Assembly (NCBI GenBank): GCA_037903475.1
Contig: JBAJFG010000035.1
Span: 496,001-560,000, forward strand
Source of the DNA: Ancylostoma caninum
Taxonomy: Eukaryota; Nematoda; Chromadorea; Rhabditida; Ancylostomatidae
Direction: 5' to 3'
Length of the DNA stretch: 64,000 bases
Position 1 is the first letter of the stretch; each line of letters opens with the position of its first letter. Positions 1-13,015 of this stretch are shown one piece after another. The notes beneath the pieces were generated by a model that saw nothing but the letters and a program-made list of their open reading frames with translations, made no database searches and was not told where the DNA came from. Position numbers and translations under genes: made by a program.

Positions 1-1491
1 CGAACGGATGGATGTGCGGGTGGCCGCGTGACCTTCTCGTCTCCTTTTGTTCGTCACATATGATACATACGAGCAGATCTCTATCGCTTTCGTAGGATAT
101 TACCATTGACACTAATCCTTGTCCAGCCGCTTTGAAATTGTACACTTCTACTTTGCATACTTAGAGGTGTTAGCAGTAGGTTTTCACTTGATTGGTGTGT
201 TATTTATTGCGAATCCAGGCCAAGATTTGATATTAATTCGCTCTCTGTAGTTAATTCCGATCTTTTTTTTTTAAATTTTAATTTCATCGCGGCTTCCTTT
301 ATTTTACAACGTTTTCTTCATTGGTTCAATGGCAAGGATTTCCATCGAGAATACTGCCACTGACCATTCCTAAACAGAAAAAAAGCACAGTGATGTATCA
401 TTTGTACTATTACTCACTGTTCCAAAAGTTATTTTTAATTCTCAAGTGGCCACCAAATGCTCCTCAGATGTCATCACTTGATATTTATTTATTTGTTACA
501 CTGAAAATAAGAAAAAGAATCGTCTTTCACTACTGCAATCTATGTCTATTTTTAATTGAGACGATCTCCAAAATCTGGCAGTTTTCTATGAATGGATCAA
601 TAGCGAATCCAAGATTAAAACAATGTAGAAAAGAAAAAAGTACATAAAAGAAAAACTATTTACTCACTTCGTTTCTACCCTTAAAATGACCCCAGAGGAT
701 GAAAAATAGCAAACTCTCCCAGAACTGTCAAAATCTACAGATGTTCTCAATGGAAATTCGCCTCCCCCAACAAATCCAGGTTTTTCTGTCTTCGAGAGAT
801 CGTTAAGTCAGGAAAAGTTTAGAAACGATGATTCAACTCTTTTTTATAACTTGCTGATTTCCAGATTAGGGGCTATGGCAGCGAGTTTTTTAAAAAAAAT
901 TTTTTTTCAAGTCCCACCTCATCATAACCACCACCTGATCTTTATCTATCCTTTCCTAACCACCGAAACGAATGTCGTCGGAATTGAAACTTAGTGCGTA
1001 TTTGCGCAAAATATTTTGCAGACCACAGGAAATAATGGTCTTTCTTGTGAAGTTAGCCTCGCAAGGTGCAATTACAAGGATCGCTTATAGTGACCTATTG
1101 CAAATCGATAGTGATGTGCCGAACTTGAGTCATCTGCTGGTCGTTATGGATTACGAATGCGCTTATTATCGGAGACCACAGTATTGGAGGTTACGGCACA
1201 GCTCTGTCTCACTTAAATCCATAGATCGAAATGCTTCTCTTGTTAATGTATTCTTCAACTGGCTATGTTTACAAGTTGTTCTATGAGATTTACTAAGATT
1301 ATCATTACTACTTTTGTTTAAAATTTCGTGGATTTCCATGCTCATCCGCTACTGTATTCATTTTGAAGAAGTCCATATGATATCGTTTGTTCAAAGATGC
1401 GTAACGTATATTACAGAGTAATATTAAGAGTAACTAGTGTATATGTGTGATTTTTTTAAATCAACGCTTCTCTCCCTTTGGTTCGTTTAGC

Positions 1492-1811
1492 CATTCGCTC
1501 ATTCATTCGGTCGCCAATTCATTCATTCATTCATTCATTCATTTACTTATTTATTTATTTATTTATTTATTCATTCATTCATTTATTCATTCATTCCTCC
1601 ATCCCATTCGTTCATTCATTCATCGCATTCATTCATCGCATTCATTCATTCATCCATCCCATTCATTCATTCATTCATTCATTCATTCATTCATTCATTC
1701 ATTCATTCATTCATTCATTCATCCCATTCATTCATTCATTCATTCATCCCATTCATTCATTCATTCATTCATCCCATTCATTCATCCATTCATTCATTCA
1801 TTCATTCACTC
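1492..1811. repeat. TTCA tetranucleotide microsatellite
   Basis: About 320 bases made almost wholly of ATTC/TTCA units. ATTT interruptions occur near 1540-1570, and repeated CCCATTCA and CGCATTCA variants occur further along. The open frames across it read only as H-S-F-I repeats and are a by-product of the tandem array. Confidence 0.95.
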
Positions 1812-3565
1812 CTTTACTCTTTTATTCTTTCATTTGTTCGTTTGTTTGTTTTGTATACCTATTTAGTCAGTCATTTTATGCCCCTATCCACCTATTTTGC
1901 ATGAGACATTCTTTGATGAGGTCATTTCATTCCATGGCGTCCTTTGTGCCCATGATATTTATGTATGTTTTCTTGTGAATAACCTTGTAAGACTTCAATT
2001 AATGGACGCAATGATACGACATCTCAGCTGCGCACATATTTCCCATGAAAATGAAACAACAAACGACCAGAGACAGCAAAGCAAGCAACAAAAATTTTCT
2101 GCAACGCTTCACAAGCAGATATCAGCTTCACATCCGAAGAAAATGCCTTCTGTGCCGATCAATAAGCGAACGGTTCACAGCTGTGCTCATATTTACGTAC
2201 ACATAACTCGTCGTATACTCATAAATGATCGCTATGACTCATACGTTTATCCAACCGGTACAAATCGCTGTTGGTGGTCGCATTTCACTGATCTGCAATC
2301 AGATCGATAGATGAACGGATAGGTGTGGTCGTAGTATTAAGTTATTTTACTTGTTTCACACATAATTTTGACCTCGTTATTTGAACTGGTTTTCGGTGGT
2401 GGCATAATTGCAAACGCTTAGTTTGATGAATGTGCGCGCTGACAGATGGTTGAAGACGTTTAGGGATGGTGTCAGCGGCACATTTTACTCAGTTCCTCAG
2501 ATTTGTACAGGATTGCCTTCCGGAATGTGGATCTCCATTACTTTGCGGTTTCATTTATAGCTTGGTGAGAGCAAGGCCTTTTCTTAGCCACTGTTTAGAG
2601 TGAGTTTTGAACCACGGTGCCGCAATGAGAACCAGTATTCGAAAAGAATGTTCAGTTATCAGTAGCCGCATTCATTGATGTTCTCGGAATGATTCTAAGC
2701 ACCCTCTCATCTGAAGTGGACAAGTTTCTCCTGTGAAATTGAATACCTCTTACTGCCTGTACAATTACTTGTCCCTGAGAAAGGGCAGGCATGCGAAATA
2801 CAGCTTCTTAACGGCTCTACTCGTGCAATTTCGAAGATTGGAATGTTTGTTCACTCATGAATTTCTCTACAATTAATCACTAAATTATCACCACTTTACC
2901 ACTGCAATGTGATCGTAATTGTGTAAATTTTGCTTCTCTGCAAGAAGGAGGAACCTACGGTTGACACCGGATGTTTAGGTCTCTTGTATTACGGTATCAA
3001 ACATTTTTTGTTAAAGGTAAAACTTGTAGGTAAACGTATGTTTCTGAGAAAATTCCCTTGATTCAGAATTGAGCAAATGTGAATAGGTCCAAAACATTCG
3101 AATATCCTTTTTTCCCAAATTCTCCTCTTTCTCCCATTTTTAATGCATTTGTCATTTCTCCTGGACTATTCCAAGATATAAGGAGATGCTATTTGTTAAG
3201 TTTGCACAAATTTGGAAATAATATGTTAATATGTGTATTTGGAACAACATTTGCATCAATGCGAATGCATTTTTTCAACCTCATCTGCCGAAACTTTCCG
3301 TGGTTGGTTCACATAGGGCGTGAACCAATCGCAGCTTTGCACTTAGACATCTGGCACTATCAGAAGGAATTTTTTTGCAAAATTCATAGCATGTTCCAAA
3401 CGCGGCAATTGAATATCCGTGCGGATAATCTGCTTTTCTCTCTCTCTCCTCTCCAATTGCTGCACACTTTCCCCCGTTCTTTTCCTCTCTGTTGCCTCTC
3501 CAGTTATCGTCCATAGTGAAACGCACTACACCATATTGATTTGGTATAACTTGGCCCTCTATTAG

Positions 3566-3602
3566 CTGTGATTGGTCTGTGTCCAATGCAAGCCAATCAC
3601 AG
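3566..3602. repeat. Short perfect inverted repeat with CCAAT cores
   Basis: CTGTGATTGG at 3566-3575 is mirrored exactly by CCAATCACAG at 3593-3602, with a 17-base loop. Both arms carry a CCAAT motif in opposite orientation. This may be a paired NF-Y type site or simply a small hairpin. No gene start is identified beside it. Confidence 0.5.
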
Positions 3603-6600
3603 ATGGCCTCAACTAAGGAACTTGAAAAATGCATCTGAAAAGGTGCAGAATTAGCTTTTTGCGCTTGTAGGAAGCATGCGTACACCACATAAATCCTTAT
3701 TACTAGTATTGTGAAGCATTTTTTCTTTGAAGTGGTCCATTTCGGCTGTGTTGATTGACGAGCCCTTCTTTCGTTTTTTCCTAGTTGTACACGTGATATA
3801 CACCATTCTCATGCAATACTTCTCGCCCTTTCCATTTTTTTACACAATCAGTTCCCATTATTCGCACACAATTTGCAGTTATTCCCATGGTTGGATCTCC
3901 GAAAAAAAAAGTAATGTTAGTGGATTTCAACTAATCTCACTAACGTGCTCTCAACTTGATTGACACTTGCAATTTATTAATGCCATTGCGATGTCACCAC
4001 AATGCCTAGAAATGCACTAGTACTCACTTACATCTAGCTTACCGACTTAGTTCCAGGGTTATTCAAAATTCCTTAGCAGTGCAGCAGTTCCCTCTTTCTT
4101 TTCTCGTTCGTCAAGGAATTTCCCTGCTTTTTGCCCATAGCATGGGCTCCAAGCTTCATTTTTTTTCCTCTGGAGGTGGATTGTAACTATAGAGCTTCGA
4201 GGGTAACGAGGACTCGTTGCGAACAACGTGCGCCTGGGAATTTCTTACTGTTTACCCACTCTTACTTCTGCTCATTCACAGCTTTGGTGAACTCGTGGAA
4301 GGTGCATGCACTTTCAACTTTCGATTGCGAGGTAGGGTGAGGTTGCTGCTCGCTATGATAATTAGTGGTGGAGGATTATTAGCGTCACCGCCTCCGGCCT
4401 ACTAGGCCTATCCCACGTCTCGTTGCTATTCTCCGCTCTACTGTTATGTGATTTGTGATGTTTTCCTCTGTAGAAGTACTGTTTTGAGTGCACACATCGA
4501 GGGTTTTATCTCCATTTATCGACGCTTGGCCACCCGTTCGCTTTTGTTTTTAGGGCGGTGGTTCACCTCAACTGCCCGAGTACGACATTATGAAGAAGTA
4601 CATTGTGGTGCCTGTGTGACGCCAGTTATCTCAGTCATCTTATCGTTTTGCAACTTTCTATTGATTCTCCGTTCCATTCAGGCACCATGTCGAACCACCC
4701 TCAATGTCATAGTTACACAGTGCAATGATTGATAAGGGAATAGACTTTTGCCGAACACTAATCTTGTCGTGTCGTGGAGACTTTTGGCTGAAATTCCTGG
4801 TATTCTAGGCTTAAGTGACTACTGTGGATAATTTCTCACAGCAAATGAATGCTGATTGTTTGATTGACGTATTCAGCTAAGACAGTAAGTGTTTCTTAGG
4901 GTGCGGTGTGAAATGTGAGATTCGACAGCCCCATTCCTGTAGTTTCTTCTTGCACTAGGAGGGTTTATCACTTTCTTCCTCAGTTTTCCGCTAGTTCTTG
5001 CTGTCGTGTCAAGCAGAGGAATTTCAAGTACAGGAGGTGTCTCTACTATATTTAGGACCGAATACTGCGTTAGATATCTATTGATTCATTCGAATTTCGA
5101 AAACTCAACTTCGATTAAGTCAATAGTTTGGGTGCTTAAAGAGAGGGACTACTGCAATCCTTTAGAAGTGATAAAGAACTTGAATTATTCGGTTCTACTC
5201 CCGAATGAATAAATAAATGGATTGAGTTATTCGATTTTTGTTGGGTTCTAAGTATAGTTCCTGCCAAGGGTAGTTCAATAAAATTGCTCTCGAATATTTA
5301 AGACTAAACTGATATCTCCTTGAAGTGAATTTTGTTTGTACTCAACAATTAGTGACTGTGAAACCTTTGCCCAAATTCATGAATTACGCAGTGTGGCCAA
5401 GCTTGTAGTAATGAATGTACGCAGTAGGAAACTGACCATGGATGTTCTCCGGAACGATGTAGTGCACCTGCAACGCAAAAACAGACTTGCTGAATCAAAA
5501 ATCTGCACATTCCGTTCAAGAAGCGAAGAGTAGCAAATAACGCCGATTTTCATTCCAGCAAGCTCGTTCATTATGTTCCAGGGTTAGGATTAAGGATTCT
5601 GATGACACTTGACATGTTCCGACAGTTTCGGATGCCCTTTTCAATGCACAAAGTATGTACCTGACAACTGTGGCTCTACACCTCCGAAAGAGTTTGCATA
5701 GATTATTTGAGTTATTTGCAGAAAGTGAGAAGCACTTTTTTGTCTATTTGTTCAATGTGGCCAATATTTCACTGCCCTTCGCGATGCAGTTGTATGGATT
5801 CGACAGAATTTTTAGCCAGCGTTCTAGAAGAATTTCCATACTATTGAGAGAAATTGATTTTCAACGAACTCCAGTTTGCATAAATGAGGGCGTCTTCATG
5901 GCGTACTACTTCAACTTACCTAGCAATTGGTATTTTTGCAGATCCTATGCGAATTCATTCTCGGATCCGTTTGCCGTTTTGATTTGATTTCGGGGGATAA
6001 CATAGGTGCTGCGGTATATTCATCCTGTGGGGGTACGTGTTCATGTAGAATAGTGACCTGTCCGCTATCCTGAAATGGACAAGTTCTTCCAGTAAATACC
6101 TCATTCGGGCGACTCATCGCGACCAACAATAACATGCAGTGGTGAAGACGCCGAAATATTCTACATCTTGCTTGGAAATCTTGTCCACTCTGAATGAGCT
6201 GGGAGTTGAAACCTTCCCGAGAACGTTCATGAATGCAGCCACTGTTTTCGATTTTGCTTGTCGTTCTCCTTTTTTTTATTGACAAACTCCTTGGAAATGC
6301 GCTGGCTCTGAAACTGCTTCCATCTTTCACTATTCATATCCAACGACATACATACGGCGTTGCCTCTTTCTAAAAAAATACGATCAACTTTAAGGTCTCT
6401 CACACCCAGAAAGCGCACACTTCACTGAGAAATCTCATTATTTACTTTTTTTGCTTCGCCAACAAGTCTCCCTTCATCTAACAAGAATAATTTGATGCTG
6501 CATTACAAGTATGTGTTGTCTTTGATGGTATGCAGATATGAAATCAATAGATTCTTCTGAGAAACAACATTCACATGAAAACGTTTCTTCTTGAGACCGA

Positions 6601-9600
6601 CAAAAGATGTTGTTTATTCATGCAAAACAGTTGCATCCGCTCTTTTTACCATAAAGTTGTTAGTAAGAAGGTCCAAGTATTTTAGGACTCATTCTCGGAT
6701 TGTAGGGAAAATTGTGATTGAACAAAAAAAAAAAGAAAAGGAAAAGCAGTTCAGTTGTTATGCTCGGTTTTTTTGTCAAGGATTATGAAGAACGAAATGG
6801 CGTGGATGAGTGATATCAGCATTGCTCAGTATATTTTCAAGAAATACGTTTTCTGACAAGTTTCTTTTAAAACTAAGCTAGTAAGAATGCAATGAAGTTC
6901 TTCCCTTAGCAGTTCACTATTTCAATAAGGAATTGATAAAAATGCGGCTTCAGAATAGACATTATTCATTTTCTTGGTGGTTTTTCTATCATTCTCCTGT
7001 TAGAAATATGAAACGCTGTGAATAGTACGAAAGAGCCTTCCTCAGCTAGGGTTGCCTATGAATGCTGGCCAGTTTTCACTGCTAAGCAGTTCCTAATGTG
7101 TTCATCATTAACTCTTTGTTTCTGCTTGATGAGATGTCTTTGTTTCTGTATTTCAACTGAGTAGTAAGTGATAATTGTGAGAGAGTTCTGGAGTTGGAAT
7201 GTGTGACTTGTCACCGCTCGTTATGTCTCATTTCGGCGTTATCGTACAGTCCGGTCGCATCCCGTGAGTCATGCGGCAAATTTGAATTCTTCTCAGCCCT
7301 CCGAGCCGATTGAGTACAGCTGGCTGCTGTTTTGAGTGGGTGGCCATCGGAGGGGCGCCGTCGCCAGAGGATTTCCATCCGAATCCTTTATCGCCATCTC
7401 AGCGATAATTCGAAACTCGTTTGCGGTTCATAAGGATTTTGGGAGTCTTGACCATAGCGCTACAGAAATGAAGTATGGAATCAAACTTCTGAATGAGTTG
7501 AGGGCGGATAGAGAGCGGAATAGTGTGATGGAAGGGGTGAGGTATGTGTTTGGACCCTATCTAGTGATCAACTGCCGGTTTGCTGGAATTCCGCCAACTA
7601 ATTGTTCTCAGTCGACCACCCATATACGCACCAGTTAATCGTACGCACTTTCACACGTATGCCAATGATCAATTTCAACTTTTAATAACTTAGTAGTAAA
7701 AAAAGCTTTATAATTCCGCTCATTTCGAAAATTTTGCTAGATAATTCACCAATGAATTTTCTACTTGTTCGCTACATATTTTAAAGTCGTGGTATAATAG
7801 AAGAACTCTTCTCTGGGAGCTAGCGTATAAGGTATGATAACTTTGCTAACTTTTGCTAGACGATTTTTTTTTCAATAACCAGTAAACGTGGTTGGAATGA
7901 GTACGGAATTTTTCGCTGAGTGAAGTGTCATCACCATCCTGATCAAAAACTCGTTCCTCACTCCTCGTTGCAGCAAATTAACGCCTTACTACCGCTTCCC
8001 TTGGCATTTTCAACCTTCTTCGTCGTTATTTATAGAGATCAGGTCAACGAAACTCTCTTTCTCTTTCCTCCAATTTCTAAGCAGCATTTTTCCGCTGGTT
8101 TGGTAGTGCTTATTGTAGAGGGGAAATGGAATGTTCTAGAAAAACATTCCGAAAATTTGTTGCACCTGCTATATTTGGGCTGTTTCATGAGAATATTGCC
8201 CATTTATGGTCTTCATTTGGACAGTCATTTCATTTATTCGCTTTCTCTCAAACGGAACTGAAATGTTGCAGTGTCCCGCTAAACATTCCTTCAAATTTGG
8301 ATCATTCTTTCTTTTTCCTCTGAGTCGAAGATTTCTACCACTTAGGTTTAGCCATTTTTAGTCAAACTTTCCATTTATAAGACTTTCATGAGTCGGGACG
8401 TGTTCTTTCTTCAATGCAACCATTCATTTGCAAAATAGTTGTTGGATGAATGCGTACAGTCTCGAAAAATTCATGGATGTTGCGCTGCGGCGTGAAAAGC
8501 GTGGCTGGACCTACTCGATGCTTTTAAAGGGGCATGCTTTTGCAACATATTTCGTTTGGGTCCCGCCGCGATACTCTGCTTGCCTTTGGCAATTAATCTG
8601 AGAGTGGGTGTTACATCTTGTACCATTCAGATCGTTTACATCGCAATTTGACCTTCTCTACTTATCTATTTATCCATTAAGATTATGAGTGGATATCTTA
8701 GTGTTAGTAGATGTTTTCCATGCTTTCCCAGCTTTCTCTGATCTGGAAGAAATGGCAATGAAATTTCTCTCACTCGAAATCTCCTTGACTTAATTATCAT
8801 GTCATGCTCTCACTTTCCCACTGCTCCCTGGATCTGTGATTTTTTTCCTCTTTTGCGTCTGGGTTTGGCTATGGCTCCTCAATTTCGGGTGTTTTAATGG
8901 GCTTATCTACGAAGTACCTCACGTAAATAACTTAACCTTCTTCGTCATGATTGTCAACTCACTTCTGGATTAATTCATGATATCCAGCTCCCAGCGAAAG
9001 TGTCAATCGCATTTTACACCATAGTTGCTCGGTTGAGTCTAATGAGATGAACGCTTTTTCGAGGAAAATGACTGATTAAATTTGTCAGGCTCGCGTTTCC
9101 TAACACAACCAAATCTAACTTGTGTATGTATGTGTGTTTATGTGCATGTATTATAATCGTTACTATCATACTAACGAGTAATCATTGGAGTTATTAAGAG
9201 TTACAGGAGCTTCATATAATCAGCGAAGCACATTATACACGTCGGTGTACGTATTCTTGCGTCGTCGTTCGTCGTCTGTTTTGGGCCCGGTTTTCTCATC
9301 GTTAATTTGCATACCGATTCTTTTGAGCGATGTTCTGTCGTCCAGGCTCAAACTGGTAAGCATCTATTCGTGTTACGAGTAGTAATGCTAGCTAGTAATA
9401 TTGTAGTGCTGTAGTGATCTAGTAGTGTAGTGTTGTTGATGGTATGTAGTTTAGATTAGGTACTGTTTTGTTTTCTGCTTATATGTTTGCTTTCTGAAGG
9501 TATATGTGGGGTATTAGCATGTGAGCAGTTTGTTTTTGGTTTAATAGGTCCAATCGCCTGGATTTTCTTCCTTGGTTTTTGCGATAGTTTTTGCGATAGG

Positions 9601-9817
9601 ATGTAATACGTTTCTTGATTTTCATTCTAGCGCTGTAGTAGTTGAATTACTCGCAGGAATTCGTACTAACCTCGTACAAGTGCCTACACTCACTTCACAC
9701 TCACCTCTGATCACCTCACATCGGCCCGCCCTCTTCCTTCCCCCCCCCCCTCACCTGGAGATCCAGCCGAGCGCGACGGACGGACGACGAGTCGCGCACG
9801 TCGCGTACGATTGTACG

Positions 9818-9889
9818 ATGCACGGATTAACATCGCTTTTGTTTCGCGTGCTATGTTTGACTTTTGCACTCGCTCTGCTCACCATGTGA
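9818..9889 (+). other. Small ORF resembling a signal peptide exon
   Basis: A 23-codon frame opens at 9818 in a GC-rich patch. It encodes a short polar start (MHGLTSLLFR) followed by a hydrophobic core rich in L, A, F and C, the shape of a secretory signal peptide. It stops at TGA, but the overlapping CAT|GTGAAG could act as a splice donor, making this a first exon. No matching downstream exon was found, so it may be chance. Confidence 0.2.
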
Positions 9890-11828
9890 AGCTAAATGTC
9901 CCGAACACGTAGCCGCCCATCTCGGCGACGTCTCTGGTTTCCATTGAATCGCATCTGTGTTCTTCGGCTTTTTTTTTTGTCCACCGGCCACCCGCCTCCC
10001 CCCCCCCTCCATCCACTCCCTCCGACCGCCTCCGATGACCACGAAAACCACTGTATTGAAGCGGGCTTGCTGACGATTGACGCAGCAATGCTGCGAGACT
10101 ACCGGCTATTCTTGCTCTGCTCATTACCTGGACTTCTTTCACCTACTTTACAAGACTTGCTATACTATGCTGTTTAATGCTAACATAGTTTTTGAAAATA
10201 TATCTATAACTTGTTTTCGGCAGCGATTCATGGTTTTCTTGTCAGCAAAAGTAGGTAAATTGAAAATTGGGCACGGACATACACTTGATATGAATTTTCA
10301 TCTGGAAAAATGCAGTTTAGCGTTATTTTAAATTAAATGTGAACTCCTTTTTGTTACAGTGACACAGGATTGTTTTGAATGTGACTAGAGTCGCGAGATT
10401 TACCCAGTATTGTCGCCTCCTCCTTGGCGGAAAAAAAGAATCCGTGAAACTCTTTGTATTACCACAAGTATAGCTTTGAAGTACGGTGATTTGGCACGAT
10501 CTCCTTTTGAGATTAAAAATGCATACGTATGAGGGTTTTTGTAACAGTTTTTCTATTATTTGGACAAAACCAGTAGAATCAGGATGAAACACACGTGATC
10601 GCAGTAAAAAACAGCTTAGAATTAGTCTTTTTTCGGTAAAAGTACAGGTTCTGTGTTTTTTATTCGGTTTTTTTTCTAATCTTCTATTTGCGCTGTGAAT
10701 CCATAGCTGTAGAACGGCGTCATTTTTTCCTGGATAGTTGTCGAAGATTCTCACCCAATCTTAAAACGAAGAATTAGCTGCACTTTCCGAAAGCCCGCTT
10801 TCCTATGCTTTCCCACAGAGCTCTTTTAGATTCTTATTAGGCTAAGGTCAGTGTAATGGGAGATCTGCTGTTGTACATGTGAAATTATTGTACTTTATTG
10901 TCAATATTGAAACAAAGGTAATATCGCTTATCGGTTGCACTAGTATAAGTACAAGTATATATAGAAAATTGTCTCGTGAGAAGTCATGTGGAGATTTATG
11001 ACCATTCACTACTCATGGTACCAGTGAAATGTTGATAAGTAGTTTTGAGACGGGAAATAATTCCAGAAAGCCTTCTTAACGATTTAGAATCCGCTCGATG
11101 ATGGGCGTTCTTTGTATGGCAGTCTGGCCAGAGACGAACCATTTCGCTCATGTTTACTATAGTCATCCAGCTAGCGCCTCCCACTGCGACACCTTATGTG
11201 TAACGCTACTTGCTAACCAGTATATCTCATCGATTGAAGACATCAATCGATCTCCCTATGTCTTCCGTTACGTGGCGCGTTAACGTGCATGCCGGATGAA
11301 GTCCCCGTAAAGGAGTGGGGAGGGGGGCTGGAATGCTGCCTTTTGCGGTTTTCATGTCGCTTAACGTCGACGACGCTGCCCCATTCGCTCATTTTAGAAG
11401 TAGTTTTTGCCGCTGTGAATGAGTCATTGAATCGCTGACCTGCTCTGCCACTCTGCACTTCGCACCTATTTAGTGCGATTCGCCTGAACCCGTTTCCTAT
11501 GAGGAGCACTCGACTTCTTTGAACGTTCTTCTTAAAGCGGCGTGGCGGCGGCGGAGGCGGCGGCGTGACTGAATTGTAGAACGGCTTCATGAATAGCAAC
11601 GCATCGGCATGGATTAGCGTTGCACTTTACGTGATCCGAATATATATGCGCATACGTAGCTGATTCGCGAAGGTTGTTGAGAATTGTCTGAGCCTATTCG
11701 CTATATTCGCCTTAGGATCGAGATTCTTGAGCTGTCAAGCTTAACGTATTCTCTTTTCTTTATCTTTCCTCCTCCAGCTTTTGCTGTTTCAACATTGCAC
11801 AACACACTCCTCCCTATCGCCACCATTC

Positions 11829-11973
11829 TATAGTCCGTTTCGAAAACGACGACAGTTGAGTATTCGTGCCTTTGATCTGCATTTCTCGCCCGCCTCTCCG
11901 AATACGGCACTAATTCTCGTGTTCTCTCTTTCTCTAATATCTCTACAATCATATTTCACGGTGAAATACACTA
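11829..11973 (+). repeat. Dispersed repeat family 1, copy A
   Basis: This stretch of about 145 bases aligns end to end, in the same orientation, with 42735-42877. Shared blocks include TATAGTCCGTT, ATTCGTGCC, TGCATTTCTCG, GGCACTA and TTCTCTAAT. Both copies have drifted and neither carries a clear reading frame. It is probably a fragment of an interspersed element. Confidence 0.75.
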
Positions 11974-13015
11974 CAAATGTTCTATATTGTCTACTTATGA
12001 GAACGTTGTGCATACATTAACATACATCATATGAGTAAATGTTAGCTAATTTTCGGCGTTCGTCTCCAAAATGAATCATCACAATGAAGCGTGTCATTTG
12101 ATTCGAATTATCTTCAGCGACTTAACCATGACCGTCCTTTTTCTTCGCTCGGCTGTCTGCTTTCACACAAACGCTTTCACGTCTCAAATCATTCTGGAAC
12201 CGTGCTGAAATTGTCGCCATTTCGTGCTGCGTCGTTCGAAATAATGCATCTGCAGCTGGAACAACAGAAAGTGCCTCCGTGCATTGTGCTTCACAGTGTA
12301 TAATCGCGAAAAATTGCGCATTTCTCCTCTGAAACCTCAGTTTCGGCCGCATGTCGTCGAATAGGTCTCATACATCTCTCGCATCCGGCCTCAGTCACCG
12401 ATAATTATCTTGTGTTGCATTGACAGTTCCGGTTCGTCTCGTCACATTGCACGCATCGTGTTCTTTCTGCTTTTCTTAGTTTTCAGCGACCCTAGCATTC
12501 AGTGCCCTATGTTTAAAGATTGTTAGTGAAAGTAGAAAACGTTCAAGCGAAGAATAGCCCACCCCCGCAGCGTGAATCTTCTCCAACTAATTGTGACTTG
12601 CTTGATTGCGACTGTTAGCAATGCAATGTCGCCCTAGAAACTCGTTCCCTCTCCTCTTCGGACACGTTCGCGAACCTCCGTAAAGGTGTCATTTGTACAA
12701 ACATGTATACATATCTTTATGTATACACATCTTCCAAGCATGATAATGCAGTGATCGATAATCGATTAGCAGATTACGGAATAGTCGTTGTTTCGGATCT
12801 GTTCTGCTGGACAAGTGCTTCTAGCCAGTAGAAGGTGCTTTGCGTTACGTATTTTTTGTTTGCCATCTGCATTTGCGTCTGCATTCCTCCACTTGCTCTC
12901 CTGTGTTTTTCCCTATGTTTAATGATATTAGGCTGCTCACATCTTCGCCGACATTGCTCGCCTCCCTTCATTCCCATCCGGTCCCACACACGCCACGTAG
13001 TTCTTCATTTTTAGT

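Larger units (their letters stand above)
1..13015. other. Gene-poor region upstream of sdpn-1
   Basis: I see no gene I can support here. The + strand is T-rich throughout, as in an outron, intron or 5' flank of a +-strand gene. Reading frames are short and show no recognisable domain. Notable contents are the TTCA microsatellite, a hairpin at 3566-3602, GC-rich patches near 7220-7640, 9700-10060 and 11270-11600 that could be promoters or noncoding first exons, and one copy of a dispersed repeat at 11829-11973. The next gene begins right after a strong acceptor, so part of this stretch could be its trans-spliced outron. Confidence 0.6.

Noticed and set aside
1447..1978. Overlapping 139- and 166-codon frames rich in H, S, F and I
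   Set aside because: They are direct translations of the TTCA microsatellite.
3281..3688. 135-codon - strand ORF
   Set aside because: It spans the CCAAT hairpin and purine-rich low-complexity sequence; the opposite strand is equally open and no homology is recognised.
10323..10754. 143-codon ORF on the - strand
   Set aside because: No domain or splice context is recognised, composition is unremarkable for AT-rich DNA, and no supporting signals flank it.
11243..11599. 118-codon - strand ORF with a proline run
   Set aside because: It arises from a GC-rich GGC-repeat patch and has no recognised domain.
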